Of a stretch of 34,298 nt of DNA, positions 16,531-24,756 are shown one piece after another. The position numbers and the translations under genes are program-made. Source of the DNA: Vibrio sp. Isolate32 (GTDB lineage: Bacteria > Pseudomonadota > Gammaproteobacteria > Enterobacterales > Vibrionaceae). How positions within the stretch are numbered: position 1 is the first letter of the stretch; each line of letters opens with the position of its first letter. The notes under the pieces were generated by a model that was not told where the DNA came from, did not search any database, and saw only the letters and a list, made by a program, of their open reading frames with translations. The stretch lies in contig NZ_JAKEUQ010000026.1 of NCBI RefSeq assembly GCF_022397955.1, positions 35,051-69,348 on the forward strand, given 5' to 3'.

Positions 16531-16619
16531 CCACTCTCAAAGGCTTCAAGTAGGTCTGGATAAATATCGACGTACTCACCGTTTTCTGTTTTCTTTTCTA
16601 GGGTCAGGTAGTAAGTCAT
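16488..16619 (-). CDS. Short ORF upstream of the broken symporter, possible fragment
   Basis: From ATG 16619 on the minus strand a 43-residue frame (MTYYLTLEKKTENGEYVDIY, PDLLEAFESGNEYLNEYQAK) overlaps the start of the symporter remnant in another frame. It is hydrophilic and acidic. It may be a real small gene, the N-terminus of a deleted gene, or chance. AAGGGA lies six bases upstream. No family is recognised. Confidence 0.3.
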   Translation of the reverse strand: MTYYLTLEKKTENGEYVDIYPDLLEAFESGNEYLNEYQAKLWL

Positions 16620-16700
16620 GTGATTATCCCTTGGGCGGGGGATCGCACTTTGTTAACTAATGTGATCTAATGGTGCTAAACCCTCGGAAATCCAGTCATT

Positions 16701-16960
16701 TTGAACCTTATTGAACACTTATCTGTCGTAAAAGATACTCGATCGGACATCAATCAGAAACACGACCTTATTGATGTGATGTTCCTTGTGATCAGCGCTA
16801 TCGCATCGGGATGTGAAGGTATTGAATTTTATGGAGAAGAAAAGCTCGATTGGTTAAGAAAATATAGATCATTCGAACATGGTATCCCACGTAGGCAAAC
16901 GATAGCTCGCATTTTTCGCTCCGTTGTTGCGGAATCTTTGCTAGAGGCTTTGGCTCTTTT
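16701..16960 (+). pseudogene. ISAs1-family transposase, N-terminal fragment
   Basis: The frame starting at 16701 carries the N-terminal associated domain of ISAs1 transposases: IEHLSVVKDTRSDINQKHDL, DVMFLVISAIASGCEG, EEKLDWLRKYRSFEHGIPRR, then QTIARIFRSVVAESLLEAL. The similarity ends there, and the rest to the stop at 17090 is unrelated sequence. The DDE part of about 280 residues is absent. It lies at the tail of the 5-oxoprolinase operon, beyond its last gene. Confidence 0.75.
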
Positions 16961-17170
16961 GCCGTATATCTTACTATTTCTCACTGATCATAGGCTGCGC
17001 CAACACTACTTTAGCTTGAGCGAGCCCATTTCACTTGCGGCTCAATGTCCATTTCAATTTTTTCAGCGGTGCCATATCGATACAAAGTAGAATTTTCACT
17101 GTCAAAGACCTCGGAATTGATGGTGACGCCTTTCTAGTTTTAATCCGAGCTCAGGTCTTTTATTAGGTCG

Positions 17171-18091
17171 CTACTTAGTTTGCATGACTCGATTGAAGAT
17201 GACGCGCTGCGCCTCTGCTTCTCCAACGTCCATTTGGTAAAAACTAATTTGGCTACCTGGGGCGCGCTGCGCGAGCTGGCCAGACCCTAATGTACTTAAA
17301 CACCCTATTTTGGGGTAGCCCCCGATAGTTTGCCTGTCTCTCATAAGCACGATGGGTTGCCCATCTTTAGGAATCTGTATTGCACCGTAGGCAATGCCTT
17401 CTGAAATAATGCCATCTCGATTGCAGTGAATGGCTTGACCAGAAAGCCGGTAGCCCATTCGATCAATGTTGGATGAGACTTCATAAGCGCTGGAAAACAG
17501 AGTCATGATGTCGTTATTGGGAAAATCTCTGTACTGGTATCCGAGCATCACGCCCAATTCCAGTGGCGCTGTATAGTCGGGGATCGCCCATTTTGGTGTT
17601 CGAGTTTTGATGTCGTCTTTACATGGGCTAAACCGGAGAACATCCCCTTGCTTTAACGCGCGTCCATTTTCAATACCGCCGATTTTCTCTCGTGATACTG
17701 TCGATGCGCTATCGAGTTGCAGGTCGATTGTAAAGCCACCCTTAACCGCTAAATAAGCGCGTAAGCCGTTTTTAGGAGAGTCAAAATTCAGGGTATCGCC
17801 TTGTCGAATTCGATACGTATTCCAAGGCTGAATTTTTTTATCGCCGATTCTGGCGTTTAAGTCTGCGCCTGTTATCGCAATACAAGTATCTGCGAGTGCC
17901 TTTAAAGTAAGCTTTCCAAATGTAATTTCAAGCTGCGGCGCATTTTGAGGGTTATCGAGCATTCGATTTGCCCAACAAAATGCATGTTCATCCATAGGGC
18001 CGCCCGTGGTAATACCAATGTGTTGGTACCCGAAACGTCCGAGATCTTGAAACAATGCAATTAGTCCCGGATTAATGACTTCAAAGCTCAT
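17171..18091 (-). CDS. pxpC: 5-oxoprolinase subunit C (KipA/biotin-dependent carboxylase-like)
   Basis: The 306-residue product matches PxpC, the partner of PxpA and PxpB in ATP-dependent opening of 5-oxo-L-proline to glutamate. It begins with the family signature INPGLIALFQDLGRFGYQHI, followed by TTGGPMDEHAFCWANRML, TFGKLTLKAL, AITGADLNARIG and LRAYLAVKGGF. SSNIDRMGYRLSG and QTIGGYPKIGCL follow towards the C-terminus. This domain is also found in urea amidolyase and KipA. The start overlaps the pxpB stop by 11 bases, showing translational coupling. It is the last gene of the eight-gene minus-strand run. No strong intrinsic terminator follows; an imperfect hairpin lies in 17105-17165. Confidence 0.93.
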   Translation of the reverse strand: MSFEVINPGLIALFQDLGRFGYQHIGITTGGPMDEHAFCWANRMLDNPQNAPQLEITFGKLTLKALADTCIAITGADLNARIGDKKIQPWNTYRIRQGDTLNFDSPKNGLRAYLAVKGGFTIDLQLDSASTVSREKIGGIENGRALKQGDVLRFSPCKDDIKTRTPKWAIPDYTAPLELGVMLGYQYRDFPNNDIMTLFSSAYEVSSNIDRMGYRLSGQAIHCNRDGIISEGIAYGAIQIPKDGQPIVLMRDRQTIGGYPKIGCLSTLGSGQLAQRAPGSQISFYQMDVGEAEAQRVIFNRVMQTK

Positions 18092-18773
18092 CGAATTGCC
18101 CTCCCAAATCCCAAAATTCTTCTCGAGTTATGGGGCGGAATCGCACTTGATTGCCGACTGCAACACGAGCCAGAGAGTCGCTTTCCCAATCGATCATCTT
18201 GAGTGGTGTTCGACCCACTATTTGCCAACCTCCGGGTGTAGCGCTTGGGTAAATCGCTGTTTGGTTATCCGCTACGCCAACGCTGCCCGTGGGGACTTTT
18301 AAACGAGGTGTGGATTTACGTGGCATGGTGATTCGTTCATCTGTTGTCCCCAAATAGGCAAAGCCAGGGCTAAACCCAATAGCGTAGACTTGATAGATCT
18401 TATCGCTATGAATTTGGATGACTTCACTTTTACTCAGTTTATGGTGATTGCAAATATCTTGTAAATCCAGAGCGACTTCATCGCCATAGTAAACGGGTAG
18501 GTCTACAACGTGTGAAGACTGAGTTTTTTCATGGGCAGAGCTCGATCCATGAAGCGCATTTTTTAGGTTTGCAATGATGTTGAATCGATCGGTTTTATTG
18601 ACGTCATAACACACCAAAATGGAGGTGTAAGATGGAATAATATCGATCACAATGTCACCAAGGTTTTCGTGTATCCGGTTGATCGCCCAGCTTATCTGCT
18701 GTGCGATTTGTTCGTTAATTTGGTCGCCAAAATACACGATACAGGTCATCTCATTGACTGGCTCAATGCGCAT
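18081..18773 (-). CDS. pxpB: 5-oxoprolinase subunit B (KipI-like)
   Basis: The 230-residue product is PxpB/KipI. It contains IVYFGDQINEQIAQQI with the family's allophanate-hydrolase-like N-terminal domain, then LPVYYGDEVALDLQDIC, YAIGFSPGFAYLG, the conserved MPRKSTPRLKVPTGSVGVA, and TAIYPSATPGGWQIVGRTPL. Its C-terminal cyclophilin-like fold pairs with PxpC. Both ends overlap neighbours by 11 bases (pxpA upstream, pxpC downstream), so the three subunits are likely made in equal amounts. In Bacillus the homologue inhibits a sporulation kinase, but that context is absent here. Confidence 0.93.
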   Translation of the reverse strand: MRIEPVNEMTCIVYFGDQINEQIAQQISWAINRIHENLGDIVIDIIPSYTSILVCYDVNKTDRFNIIANLKNALHGSSSAHEKTQSSHVVDLPVYYGDEVALDLQDICNHHKLSKSEVIQIHSDKIYQVYAIGFSPGFAYLGTTDERITMPRKSTPRLKVPTGSVGVADNQTAIYPSATPGGWQIVGRTPLKMIDWESDSLARVAVGNQVRFRPITREEFWDLGGQFDEL

Positions 18774-19506
18774 AAGTTGGCTCTCCCATTACTGCCGCTG
18801 CTTCACTCACACTGGCAGCGTGTTCGCCGTCGCCGTGAATGCAGATGGTGTCTACGTCTATAGAGAGCTTTTTGCCTGTAATCGTAGTCACACAGCCTTC
18901 TTCGATGATTTGGCAGATTTGATTTTTGATGCTGGTGAAATCGGTGTAAACCGAGCCCGCTTCATTGCGCGAAACGAGGTAGCCTTGATCGTCGTATGCC
19001 CGATCAGAAAATGCTTCAAACCACACCTCAATACCGTGCTCTTGAGCCATGGCTCGAATAATGTCGTTATTTGGGGTTGCCATCACCACTAGCGGGCAAA
19101 GGGGGCGAACTTTACGAACCGTTTTCATGATAGTCGATAGAATGATTTTGTCTTTCATCATCTGGTTGTACATTGCACCGTGAGGTTTGATGTAGCTGAC
19201 TTCAGTGCCGTGTTTTTGGCAAATCGCATCCAGAGCGCCAATTTGGTAAATCAATATGGCTTCAAGCTCTTGCGGTGCAATATCCATGTTGCGACGCCCA
19301 AACCCAATCAGATCCGGGTAGCCAGGGTGCGCACCAATTTTTACGTTGTTCTCGACGGCCATGCGAACAGTTTTGTCCATGGTCAGTGGGTCTGAAGCGT
19401 GAAAACCACACGCAATGTTTGCCATGTCGATAAAAGGCATGACGTGAGAATCCTGTCCTTTGGCCCAACCGCCAAAGGACTCACCCATATCGCAATTCAG
19501 TTTCAT
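18763..19506 (-). CDS. pxpA: 5-oxoprolinase subunit A (LamB/YcsF family)
   Basis: The 247-residue product is the catalytic PxpA (YcsF). The hallmark motifs are MKLNCDMGESFGGW at the N-terminus, then IACGFHASDPLTM, IGAHPGYPDLIGFGRR, YIKPHGAMYN and ICIHGDGEHA. These hold the acidic and His residues of a TIM-barrel-like metal-independent site. The enzyme acts on 5-oxoproline (pyroglutamate), a damage product of glutamine and glutathione turnover, and needs ATP. It starts 42 bases after the TRAP large permease gene, linking uptake with use. Confidence 0.93.
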   Translation of the reverse strand: MKLNCDMGESFGGWAKGQDSHVMPFIDMANIACGFHASDPLTMDKTVRMAVENNVKIGAHPGYPDLIGFGRRNMDIAPQELEAILIYQIGALDAICQKHGTEVSYIKPHGAMYNQMMKDKIILSTIMKTVRKVRPLCPLVVMATPNNDIIRAMAQEHGIEVWFEAFSDRAYDDQGYLVSRNEAGSVYTDFTSIKNQICQIIEEGCVTTITGKKLSIDVDTICIHGDGEHAASVSEAAAVMGEPTYAH

Positions 19507-19548
19507 GTTTTGTCTCTTAAACGATGTCTTTTAAAAACGCAGATTCGA

Positions 19549-20856
19549 TTATCTTTGTGTCATGGTGGTCGGTAAGTAAGTCACGATTTCTGGGAATACG
19601 GTGATCATTACCAACCCAACTAAAATCAATAGGAAAAAGGGCAGCGCAGCACGAGCCACATAGAGTATGTCTTTACCTGTGAGTGCCTGAATGACAAATA
19701 AGTTAAACCCAACTGGCGGGGTAATTTGTGACATTTCGACAACCAATACAATGAATATACCAAACCACAACAAGTCGATGCCAGCTTGTTGCACCATTGG
19801 CATGACAACTGCGACGGTTAACACAACAACAGAGATGCCATCCAAAAAACACCCTAGAATAACGAACAGCACCGTTAGGTAGATTAGTAATTCAAACGGA
19901 GACAGAGTAAACGTCGCTATCCATTCAGCCAAAGCTCGAGGTATACCCAAAAATCCCATTGCTAGTGTCAGAAAGTGCGCGCCAACTAGAATTAGCCCGA
20001 TCATACAGGAACTTTTTACCGCGCCGAGTAAGCTATCAAGGAAGTTGTTCAGCGATAAAGAACCCGTCGGCCATGCCAAAATGAGTGCACCAAAGACGCC
20101 CAACGCAGCCGCTTCGGTTGGTGTCGTTAGTCCACCGTATATTGAACCGAGCACGAACAAGATAAGACTCACTATAGGAAGGAGCTTTTTCAGTGCCGCC
20201 AACTTAACGGTGAAAGACACGCTTTCTTTACTGTGTACAGGGAGCGCATCTTTATTGAGTAGTGCCCACACCGCGGTGTAACCCATAAACATCAACACAA
20301 GCATAAACCCAGGTAGGGCTCCAGCGATGAAAAGCCGCCCAATGGACACTTCTGCGGCCACACCATAAACGATCAAAATGATAGAAGGTGGGATCAGTAA
20401 GCCCAGAGTGCCAGAACCTGCAAGCGTGCCTATGGCCATCTTTTCGCTGTAACCTTGGGCTTTGAGTTCCGGCAGTGTCATACGCCCGATGGTTGCCGCT
20501 GTTGCGGCCGATGACCCCGATACCGCAGCGAAAATACCACAGCTCAGTACGTTAACGTGCAAGAGCTTACCCGGAAAACCACTTAACCACGGGGCAAGCC
20601 CTTTAAAGAGATCTTCAGACAGGCGAGTTCTAAACAGCAGTTCCCCCATCCAAATAAACATCGGCAAAGCCGTGAGTGACCAACTGGTGCTTCCACCCCA
20701 ACTTGAGGTAGCGAACAACAAGCCGATTTGTTCATTCCCCGTCATGTACAAACCGAGCACACCAACGCCAATTAAGGCAAGCGATACCCATATCCCAGCC
20801 GCGAGCATTAGGATCATGGTGAGCGCTAAGATAATAGAAATAACAGAAATATCCAT
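19549..20856 (-). CDS. dctM: TRAP transporter large permease, DctM-like
   Basis: The 435-residue product is the large membrane subunit of a tripartite ATP-independent transporter, with about a dozen transmembrane helices. Motifs typical of DctM are ALPMFIWMGELLFRTRLSED, AAVSGSSAATAATIGRMTLPE, GSGTLGLLIPPSIILIVYGV, GGLTTPTEAAALGVFGAL and QITPPVGFNLFVIQ. Substrate import is driven by a sodium gradient. It sits 12 bases after dctQ and 42 bases before pxpA, so 5-oxoproline, D-glutamate or a related acid is the inferred cargo. Confidence 0.93.
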   Translation of the reverse strand: MDISVISIILALTMILMLAAGIWVSLALIGVGVLGLYMTGNEQIGLLFATSSWGGSTSWSLTALPMFIWMGELLFRTRLSEDLFKGLAPWLSGFPGKLLHVNVLSCGIFAAVSGSSAATAATIGRMTLPELKAQGYSEKMAIGTLAGSGTLGLLIPPSIILIVYGVAAEVSIGRLFIAGALPGFMLVLMFMGYTAVWALLNKDALPVHSKESVSFTVKLAALKKLLPIVSLILFVLGSIYGGLTTPTEAAALGVFGALILAWPTGSLSLNNFLDSLLGAVKSSCMIGLILVGAHFLTLAMGFLGIPRALAEWIATFTLSPFELLIYLTVLFVILGCFLDGISVVVLTVAVVMPMVQQAGIDLLWFGIFIVLVVEMSQITPPVGFNLFVIQALTGKDILYVARAALPFFLLILVGLVMITVFPEIVTYLPTTMTQR

Positions 20857-20868
20857 GAGTGCTTTTCC

Positions 20869-21375
20869 TTACTCCGTCTCGCCTTCGTGGGCTTTGTAAG
20901 TTGGCGTTTGCCCTTTCAATGTCAAAATGAGGTTATCGAGAACAGCCAAATTAAGACCAAACATGCCAAGTGCAACAGGCACTTGCGCTATCCACAACGG
21001 AATCGGAATGTAGCCATGGGTGACTTCTTCAAAATCGTAGGATTCCCACACCATATGGCCGCAGTAAAAGCTCATAAAAGTCACCAAGAGAAAAGCAAAA
21101 ATAAGGATAAGCGTTTCTTGATAGTATTGAACGCGTTCAGGTAAACGTTGAATTACCAACGTAACGCGAATGTGCCCACCTTCCCGAAATGCGTATGCAA
21201 GCCCGAAAAAAGTGGATGCCGCCAAAGCGTAGCCGGAAAAATCTTCGGCTGACGGCACAATAAACCCAAAAAAGCGACCCACAACCTGAGCCAAAATGAT
21301 CAGCATCATCAGAACGATGCACAACCCAGATGAGTAGCCAGACAACATATAAAGAGTGTGTTTAATCGTATTCAC
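20869..21375 (-). CDS. dctQ: TRAP transporter small permease, DctQ-like
   Basis: A 168-residue, four-helix membrane protein read from GTG 21375. GGGG seven bases upstream favours this GTG; a TTG 18 bases earlier is an alternative that would put the ribosome site inside the gene. Features are IILAQVVGRFFGF, DFSGYALAASTFFGLAYAFREGGHIRVTLV and the C-terminal IAQVPVALGMFGLNLAVLDNL, typical of DctQ. It couples the binding protein to the large permease. The C-terminus is cytoplasmic and charged. Confidence 0.88.
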   Translation of the reverse strand: MNTIKHTLYMLSGYSSGLCIVLMMLIILAQVVGRFFGFIVPSAEDFSGYALAASTFFGLAYAFREGGHIRVTLVIQRLPERVQYYQETLILIFAFLLVTFMSFYCGHMVWESYDFEEVTHGYIPIPLWIAQVPVALGMFGLNLAVLDNLILTLKGQTPTYKAHEGETE

Positions 21376-21428
21376 TGAAAAACCCCACAGCAATACTTCG
21401 AAGTATCAGGCCTACAGACCCTAGTTCA

Positions 21429-21451
21429 AAGAAAGGCTCTGAAGACAGAGC
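21429..21451 (-). terminator. Stem-loop between dctP and dctQ, likely partial terminator
   Basis: On the minus strand GCTCTG-TCTT-CAGAGC is followed by CTTTCTTT. The 6-bp stem with a four-base loop and a T-rich tail sits in the 90-base gap between dctP and dctQ. In binding-protein transport operons such a hairpin often limits read-through or protects the upstream message, giving more binding protein than permease. It is weak by stem length. Confidence 0.55.
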
Positions 21452-21465
21452 ATTTAGGTAATGTA

Positions 21466-22437
21466 TTATTGGTTATATCTGTCTAGCACCATTTTTACTT
21501 CTGCAGGAGCTTCTTGTTCCCATTCTTTCGTCATGGTTACGCCAATCTCTTTCAGCTCAGACAGCAATTCCTCTGATGGTTGCGTTACTTTGATGCCGTT
21601 GTCTGCAAGGATGGCAGTATCACGAGCTTCACGTTCTACAACGAGATCCCATGCTGATGTTTCTGCTTTTGCAGCTGCCGTCAGAATGCTCTTCTGGGTG
21701 TCTTTATCTAGGCGCTTGAAAGCACGCTTGTTTACCACAACGAAGTTTTTAGGAATCCATGCTTTTACTTCTGTGAAGTGGCTTAGGTAATCCCATGCTT
21801 GCCCATTTGCGCCTGTTGATGGTGAGGTGATCATTGCATCAATAATACCGGTGCTGAATGCTTGTGGAATGTCCGGCAACTGAACAGTGGTCGGGGTGGT
21901 ATTCATTAAATCAGCAAGGCGCGAGGTGGATGGGCTGTAGGCTCGCATCTTACTGCCTTGCAGATCGGCTAACGACTGAACGGGTTTCTTCGTGTAAAGG
22001 CTTTGTGCTGGCCACGGCACGGTGTACAGAAGCATCACCCCTTCTTTGCTGAGTTGCTTTTCAACTTCTGGTTTAGCGGCTAACCATAGCTTCTTGGCTT
22101 GGTCGTAATTGGTGGCAAGGAAAGGAATGTTGTCGTGTTTAAAGATTGGATGCGTGTTTCCCATGATTCCGATGAACACTTCCCCAAGCTGGACTTGGCC
22201 AGTACGCACTGCGCGTGGAATCTCAGGATGTTTCATCAAAGAGGCCCCAGAATATACCGTAATATCGACGTCACCATCGGTATAGGATTTGATGTCTTTC
22301 GCGAACTGATAAGCGATTTGAGTAGGTAAGTGACCATCCCCGTAAGGTGTCGGCATATGCCACTTAGCGGCAATCGCATTGTGAGCAGCTAATGCGCTGA
22401 TAAGTAATGTGGCTGCGGTTTTTACTATCCATTTCAT
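21466..22437 (-). CDS. dctP: TRAP transporter periplasmic solute-binding protein, DctP-like
   Basis: A 323-residue secreted binding protein. The start at 22437 is chosen because GGAG lies just upstream; a frame-open ATG at 22452 overlaps that ribosome site. The N-terminus is a signal peptide (MKWIVKTAATLLISALAAHN, then AIAA) with probable cleavage before KWHMP. DctP features are PIFKHDNIPFLATNYDQAKKLW, KKPVQSLADLQGSKMRAYSP and LPDIPQAFSTGIIDAMI. The conserved Arg of the family, which binds a substrate carboxylate, is likely the one in MRAYSP. It binds the cargo carried by DctQM. Confidence 0.9.
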   Translation of the reverse strand: MKWIVKTAATLLISALAAHNAIAAKWHMPTPYGDGHLPTQIAYQFAKDIKSYTDGDVDITVYSGASLMKHPEIPRAVRTGQVQLGEVFIGIMGNTHPIFKHDNIPFLATNYDQAKKLWLAAKPEVEKQLSKEGVMLLYTVPWPAQSLYTKKPVQSLADLQGSKMRAYSPSTSRLADLMNTTPTTVQLPDIPQAFSTGIIDAMITSPSTGANGQAWDYLSHFTEVKAWIPKNFVVVNKRAFKRLDKDTQKSILTAAAKAETSAWDLVVEREARDTAILADNGIKVTQPSEELLSELKEIGVTMTKEWEQEAPAEVKMVLDRYNQ

Positions 22438-22480
22438 AATGTTAATCTCCATTCATATAGCTTAAGTAATAGCTGATCAG

Positions 22481-23302
22481 CTACAGCACTGCCAGTTCAT
22501 CGTTTAGGCAATCTGTGATGAGCATTTTTCCGGGTACATGGGTAATTGCAATGGGGGGCTTTGCATTGGCGATCGCCACTTGGGGTGTTACGCCACAAGC
22601 CCAAAAAATAGGAAGTTCGTGTTGGTGTACGTCGACGGCATCGCCAAAGTCAGGCTGTGATAGGTCATCAATCCCTATCAGGGCTGGGTCGCCAATATGA
22701 ACCGGAGCACCGTGTGCTTTAGGCAATCGGGAGGTGACTTGGATGGCGCGGATTGCATCTGATGCAACAAATGGGCGCATGGACACCACCATATTGCCGT
22801 GAAACCGACCACTTGGTGTGGTTTGAATATTGGTTTTGTACATAGAAACATTGGTTTGGGATTCGATGTTTCTCACTGTAAGCCCTGCGCGCTCAAGCGC
22901 ATCTTCGAATGAAAATGAGCATCCGAGCACAAACGTAACAAAATCTGATTGCCAAAGGCTGTTAATGTCGGTAACGGTTTCTGCGTGTTCTCCGTGTCGA
23001 AATACCTTGAACTCTGGTACATCCGTTCTTATGTCGATGTCTTCACCAAGATCGGACAAGAGAGGATGCCCGGGCTGAGAAACGGCAATTAACGGGCAAG
23101 CGGCAGAATTGTTTTGGCAAAACCGTAAAAAGTCGTTTGCCCATTCTTGCGGCAGTATCACGATATTGCCTTGAACCAGCCCAGAGGCGACACCACTGGT
23201 TGGCTGGTTGAATTTTCCAAATCGGATTTTTTTTCTTACTTCAGACGCTTGAGCAAGTAACTGAGTCTTATAGGCTGAAGGTTTAGAGTGTGTATTTGGC
23301 AT
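22481..23302 (-). CDS. DUF1445/D-glutamate cyclase-like (YcsI-type) hydro-lyase
   Basis: The 273-residue product belongs to the DUF1445 family, which includes Bacillus YcsI (in the kip/ycs operon) and the catalytic domain of mammalian D-glutamate cyclase. Visible blocks are IRFGKFNQPTSGVASGLVQG, LPQEWANDFLRFCQNN, FVLGCSFSFEDALERAG, YKTNIQTTPSGRFHGNMVVSMRP, PVHIGDPALIGI, PIFWACGVTPQVAI and ITHVPGKMLITD. It may interconvert D-glutamate and 5-oxo-D-proline, which fits its position in front of a transporter and 5-oxoprolinase. It is the first structural gene after the LysR gene. No strong ribosome site precedes the ATG, so the start is moderately certain. Confidence 0.82.
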   Translation of the reverse strand: MPNTHSKPSAYKTQLLAQASEVRKKIRFGKFNQPTSGVASGLVQGNIVILPQEWANDFLRFCQNNSAACPLIAVSQPGHPLLSDLGEDIDIRTDVPEFKVFRHGEHAETVTDINSLWQSDFVTFVLGCSFSFEDALERAGLTVRNIESQTNVSMYKTNIQTTPSGRFHGNMVVSMRPFVASDAIRAIQVTSRLPKAHGAPVHIGDPALIGIDDLSQPDFGDAVDVHQHELPIFWACGVTPQVAIANAKPPIAITHVPGKMLITDCLNDELAVL

Positions 23303-23398
23303 TTCGCAAAGCAGTCTATTGTTAAGTAAATGTTATTTAAGTGTTGCTTTGTAAGTGCATAAAGTCCAATTATGGTTTTTTACTTACTGGTATAAATT

Positions 23399-24295
23399 TT
23401 ATTTATCACCCTGTTCAAATTTCTCTGCCACTCTCACCGCAATCTCTGCGGCAAGTTCAGCCGCACTGTTAAATGCAACCAAAGGATACGAAGCGGTAAA
23501 GGCTAAAGCAGAGGGTTCCCAGTGAGCATCCAGTTTTTTGAGTATCCCGCGTTTAATATCGGAAGAGACTGTCGCCAGTGGTAAAGTGGAAATGCCAATT
23601 TGATCTTGGGTGAGCTTAAGGCAGGCAGATAGTGAACTGGAAGAGAAAAAACGCGCGGGGAGCCCATCTATCTGCATGAATTTTTCACTGATCTCGGAAA
23701 AGGGTTGCGTGTTGCGAGCGTAAGTAATGATGGGGTATTGAACCATTTCTTCCAGCGATAAGGTTTTATCTGGCAAAGGCAGGTCGGTACTCGCCACCCA
23801 TACCAATCGAAACTGGCAAAGGTCGTGATTGGTGATCCCTGGCTCGGGAACCGGCCCCATTAAAAAAGCCAAATCCAGTGACCGATCAAGCAAGCTATGC
23901 TTCAAGTTTCCCGTGACATCAACCGTCATATCCACATCAAGGTTAGGCAGTTCATGATGAAGTAATTTTAGAAAATCGGTAAGCCAAGTATGGGCAATGG
24001 TTTCAGAAACTCCCAAACGCAGGGTTCCTGAAAGTAACCGGCTGATGTCGGCACGTTTGTGCATTTGTTCTGCCATATACAGCATTTTTTCAGCATAAGG
24101 TAACAGGTCTTTACCTTGGGCTGTGAGAACAATGGGAGAAGCGTCTCTGTCGAACAGCTTTACGCCTAACTCCTCTTCCAATCCCGCGATTCGTGTCGAA
24201 ATTGCAGGTTGGGTGGTGAATTGTTGCTCCGCTGCTTTACGAAAACTACCGAGAGTTGCCACCAACACAAATGTCTCAATGCGCTTGAAATTCAT
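23399..24295 (-). CDS. LysR-family regulator of the 5-oxoproline operon
   Basis: A 298-residue LysR protein. The helix-turn-helix is at the N-terminus (MNFKRIETFVLVATLGSFRK, AAEQQFTTQPAISTRIAGLE), with a C-terminal effector domain from about residue 90 (GTLRLGVSETIAHTWL). It is transcribed in the same direction as the downstream genes, with 96 bases before the DUF1445 start. That gap is AT-rich and probably contains the operon promoter. Its position suggests control of the 5-oxoproline operon, with 5-oxoproline or D-glutamate a candidate effector. This is inference from neighbourhood. Confidence 0.87.
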   Translation of the reverse strand: MNFKRIETFVLVATLGSFRKAAEQQFTTQPAISTRIAGLEEELGVKLFDRDASPIVLTAQGKDLLPYAEKMLYMAEQMHKRADISRLLSGTLRLGVSETIAHTWLTDFLKLLHHELPNLDVDMTVDVTGNLKHSLLDRSLDLAFLMGPVPEPGITNHDLCQFRLVWVASTDLPLPDKTLSLEEMVQYPIITYARNTQPFSEISEKFMQIDGLPARFFSSSSLSACLKLTQDQIGISTLPLATVSSDIKRGILKKLDAHWEPSALAFTASYPLVAFNSAAELAAEIAVRVAEKFEQGDK

Positions 24296-24463
24296 TACGC
24301 GCTCCTTGCCCGATTAATGCCCTTAAGATATATCCCTAGAGATCTAGAAATGCAAGGTTGGTGAACGTTATTTGTAATTATCCATTTACCAAATACTAAC
24401 AATTATCCACTTCAATAGTTCTTTAGATTCGCAGAGTAGGTTGTGAGCATTATCTCCAATAAC

Positions 24464-24672
24464 CAGGGCGTGTTGACCTTTAGCGGTTAAATTGTGTTCG
24501 GATGGGTACGCCCAGCTCGAACCCTTCGGGCAGCCTTTGTGGTTCATTTATACTGCGTTATCGGCTTTTCATGTAGGCTAGCTATACATCAAAGCCTCTG
24601 CCTTGTAGACATTCTTGTAGACATTTTCCACAAAGCGCTGCAAAAATCGGCTCGAAAGATCAACAGGCCCTG
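24464..24672. repeat. MITE-like element with imperfect terminal repeats
   Basis: The ends, cagggcgtgttgaccttt at 24464-24481 and aaagatcaacaggccctg at 24655-24672, are inverted repeats matching at 16 of 18 positions. The interior has no ORF and contains a 12-bp tandem duplication (cttgtagacatt at 24602-24613 and 24614-24625). It resembles a non-autonomous IS derivative. No target duplication is evident. It occupies most of the 460-base gap between the LysR gene and the urate cluster; the rest of that gap shows nothing recognisable. Confidence 0.65.
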
Positions 24673-24756
24673 ATGAGCGCGCATCATTTTAGACGCACAC
24701 ACCAATCTATTTAATATTTGTTGGTTGAGCCTAGTTCGAAGTTCTAAGACAAGGGA

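Noticed and set aside
17097..17165. Intrinsic terminator after pxpC
   Set aside because: The stem is interrupted, the loop is over 30 bases and no T-run follows on the coding strand.
20462..20899. A 145-codon plus-strand frame over the TRAP genes
   Set aside because: Antisense to dctM, whose motifs are complete; the frame has no recognisable features.
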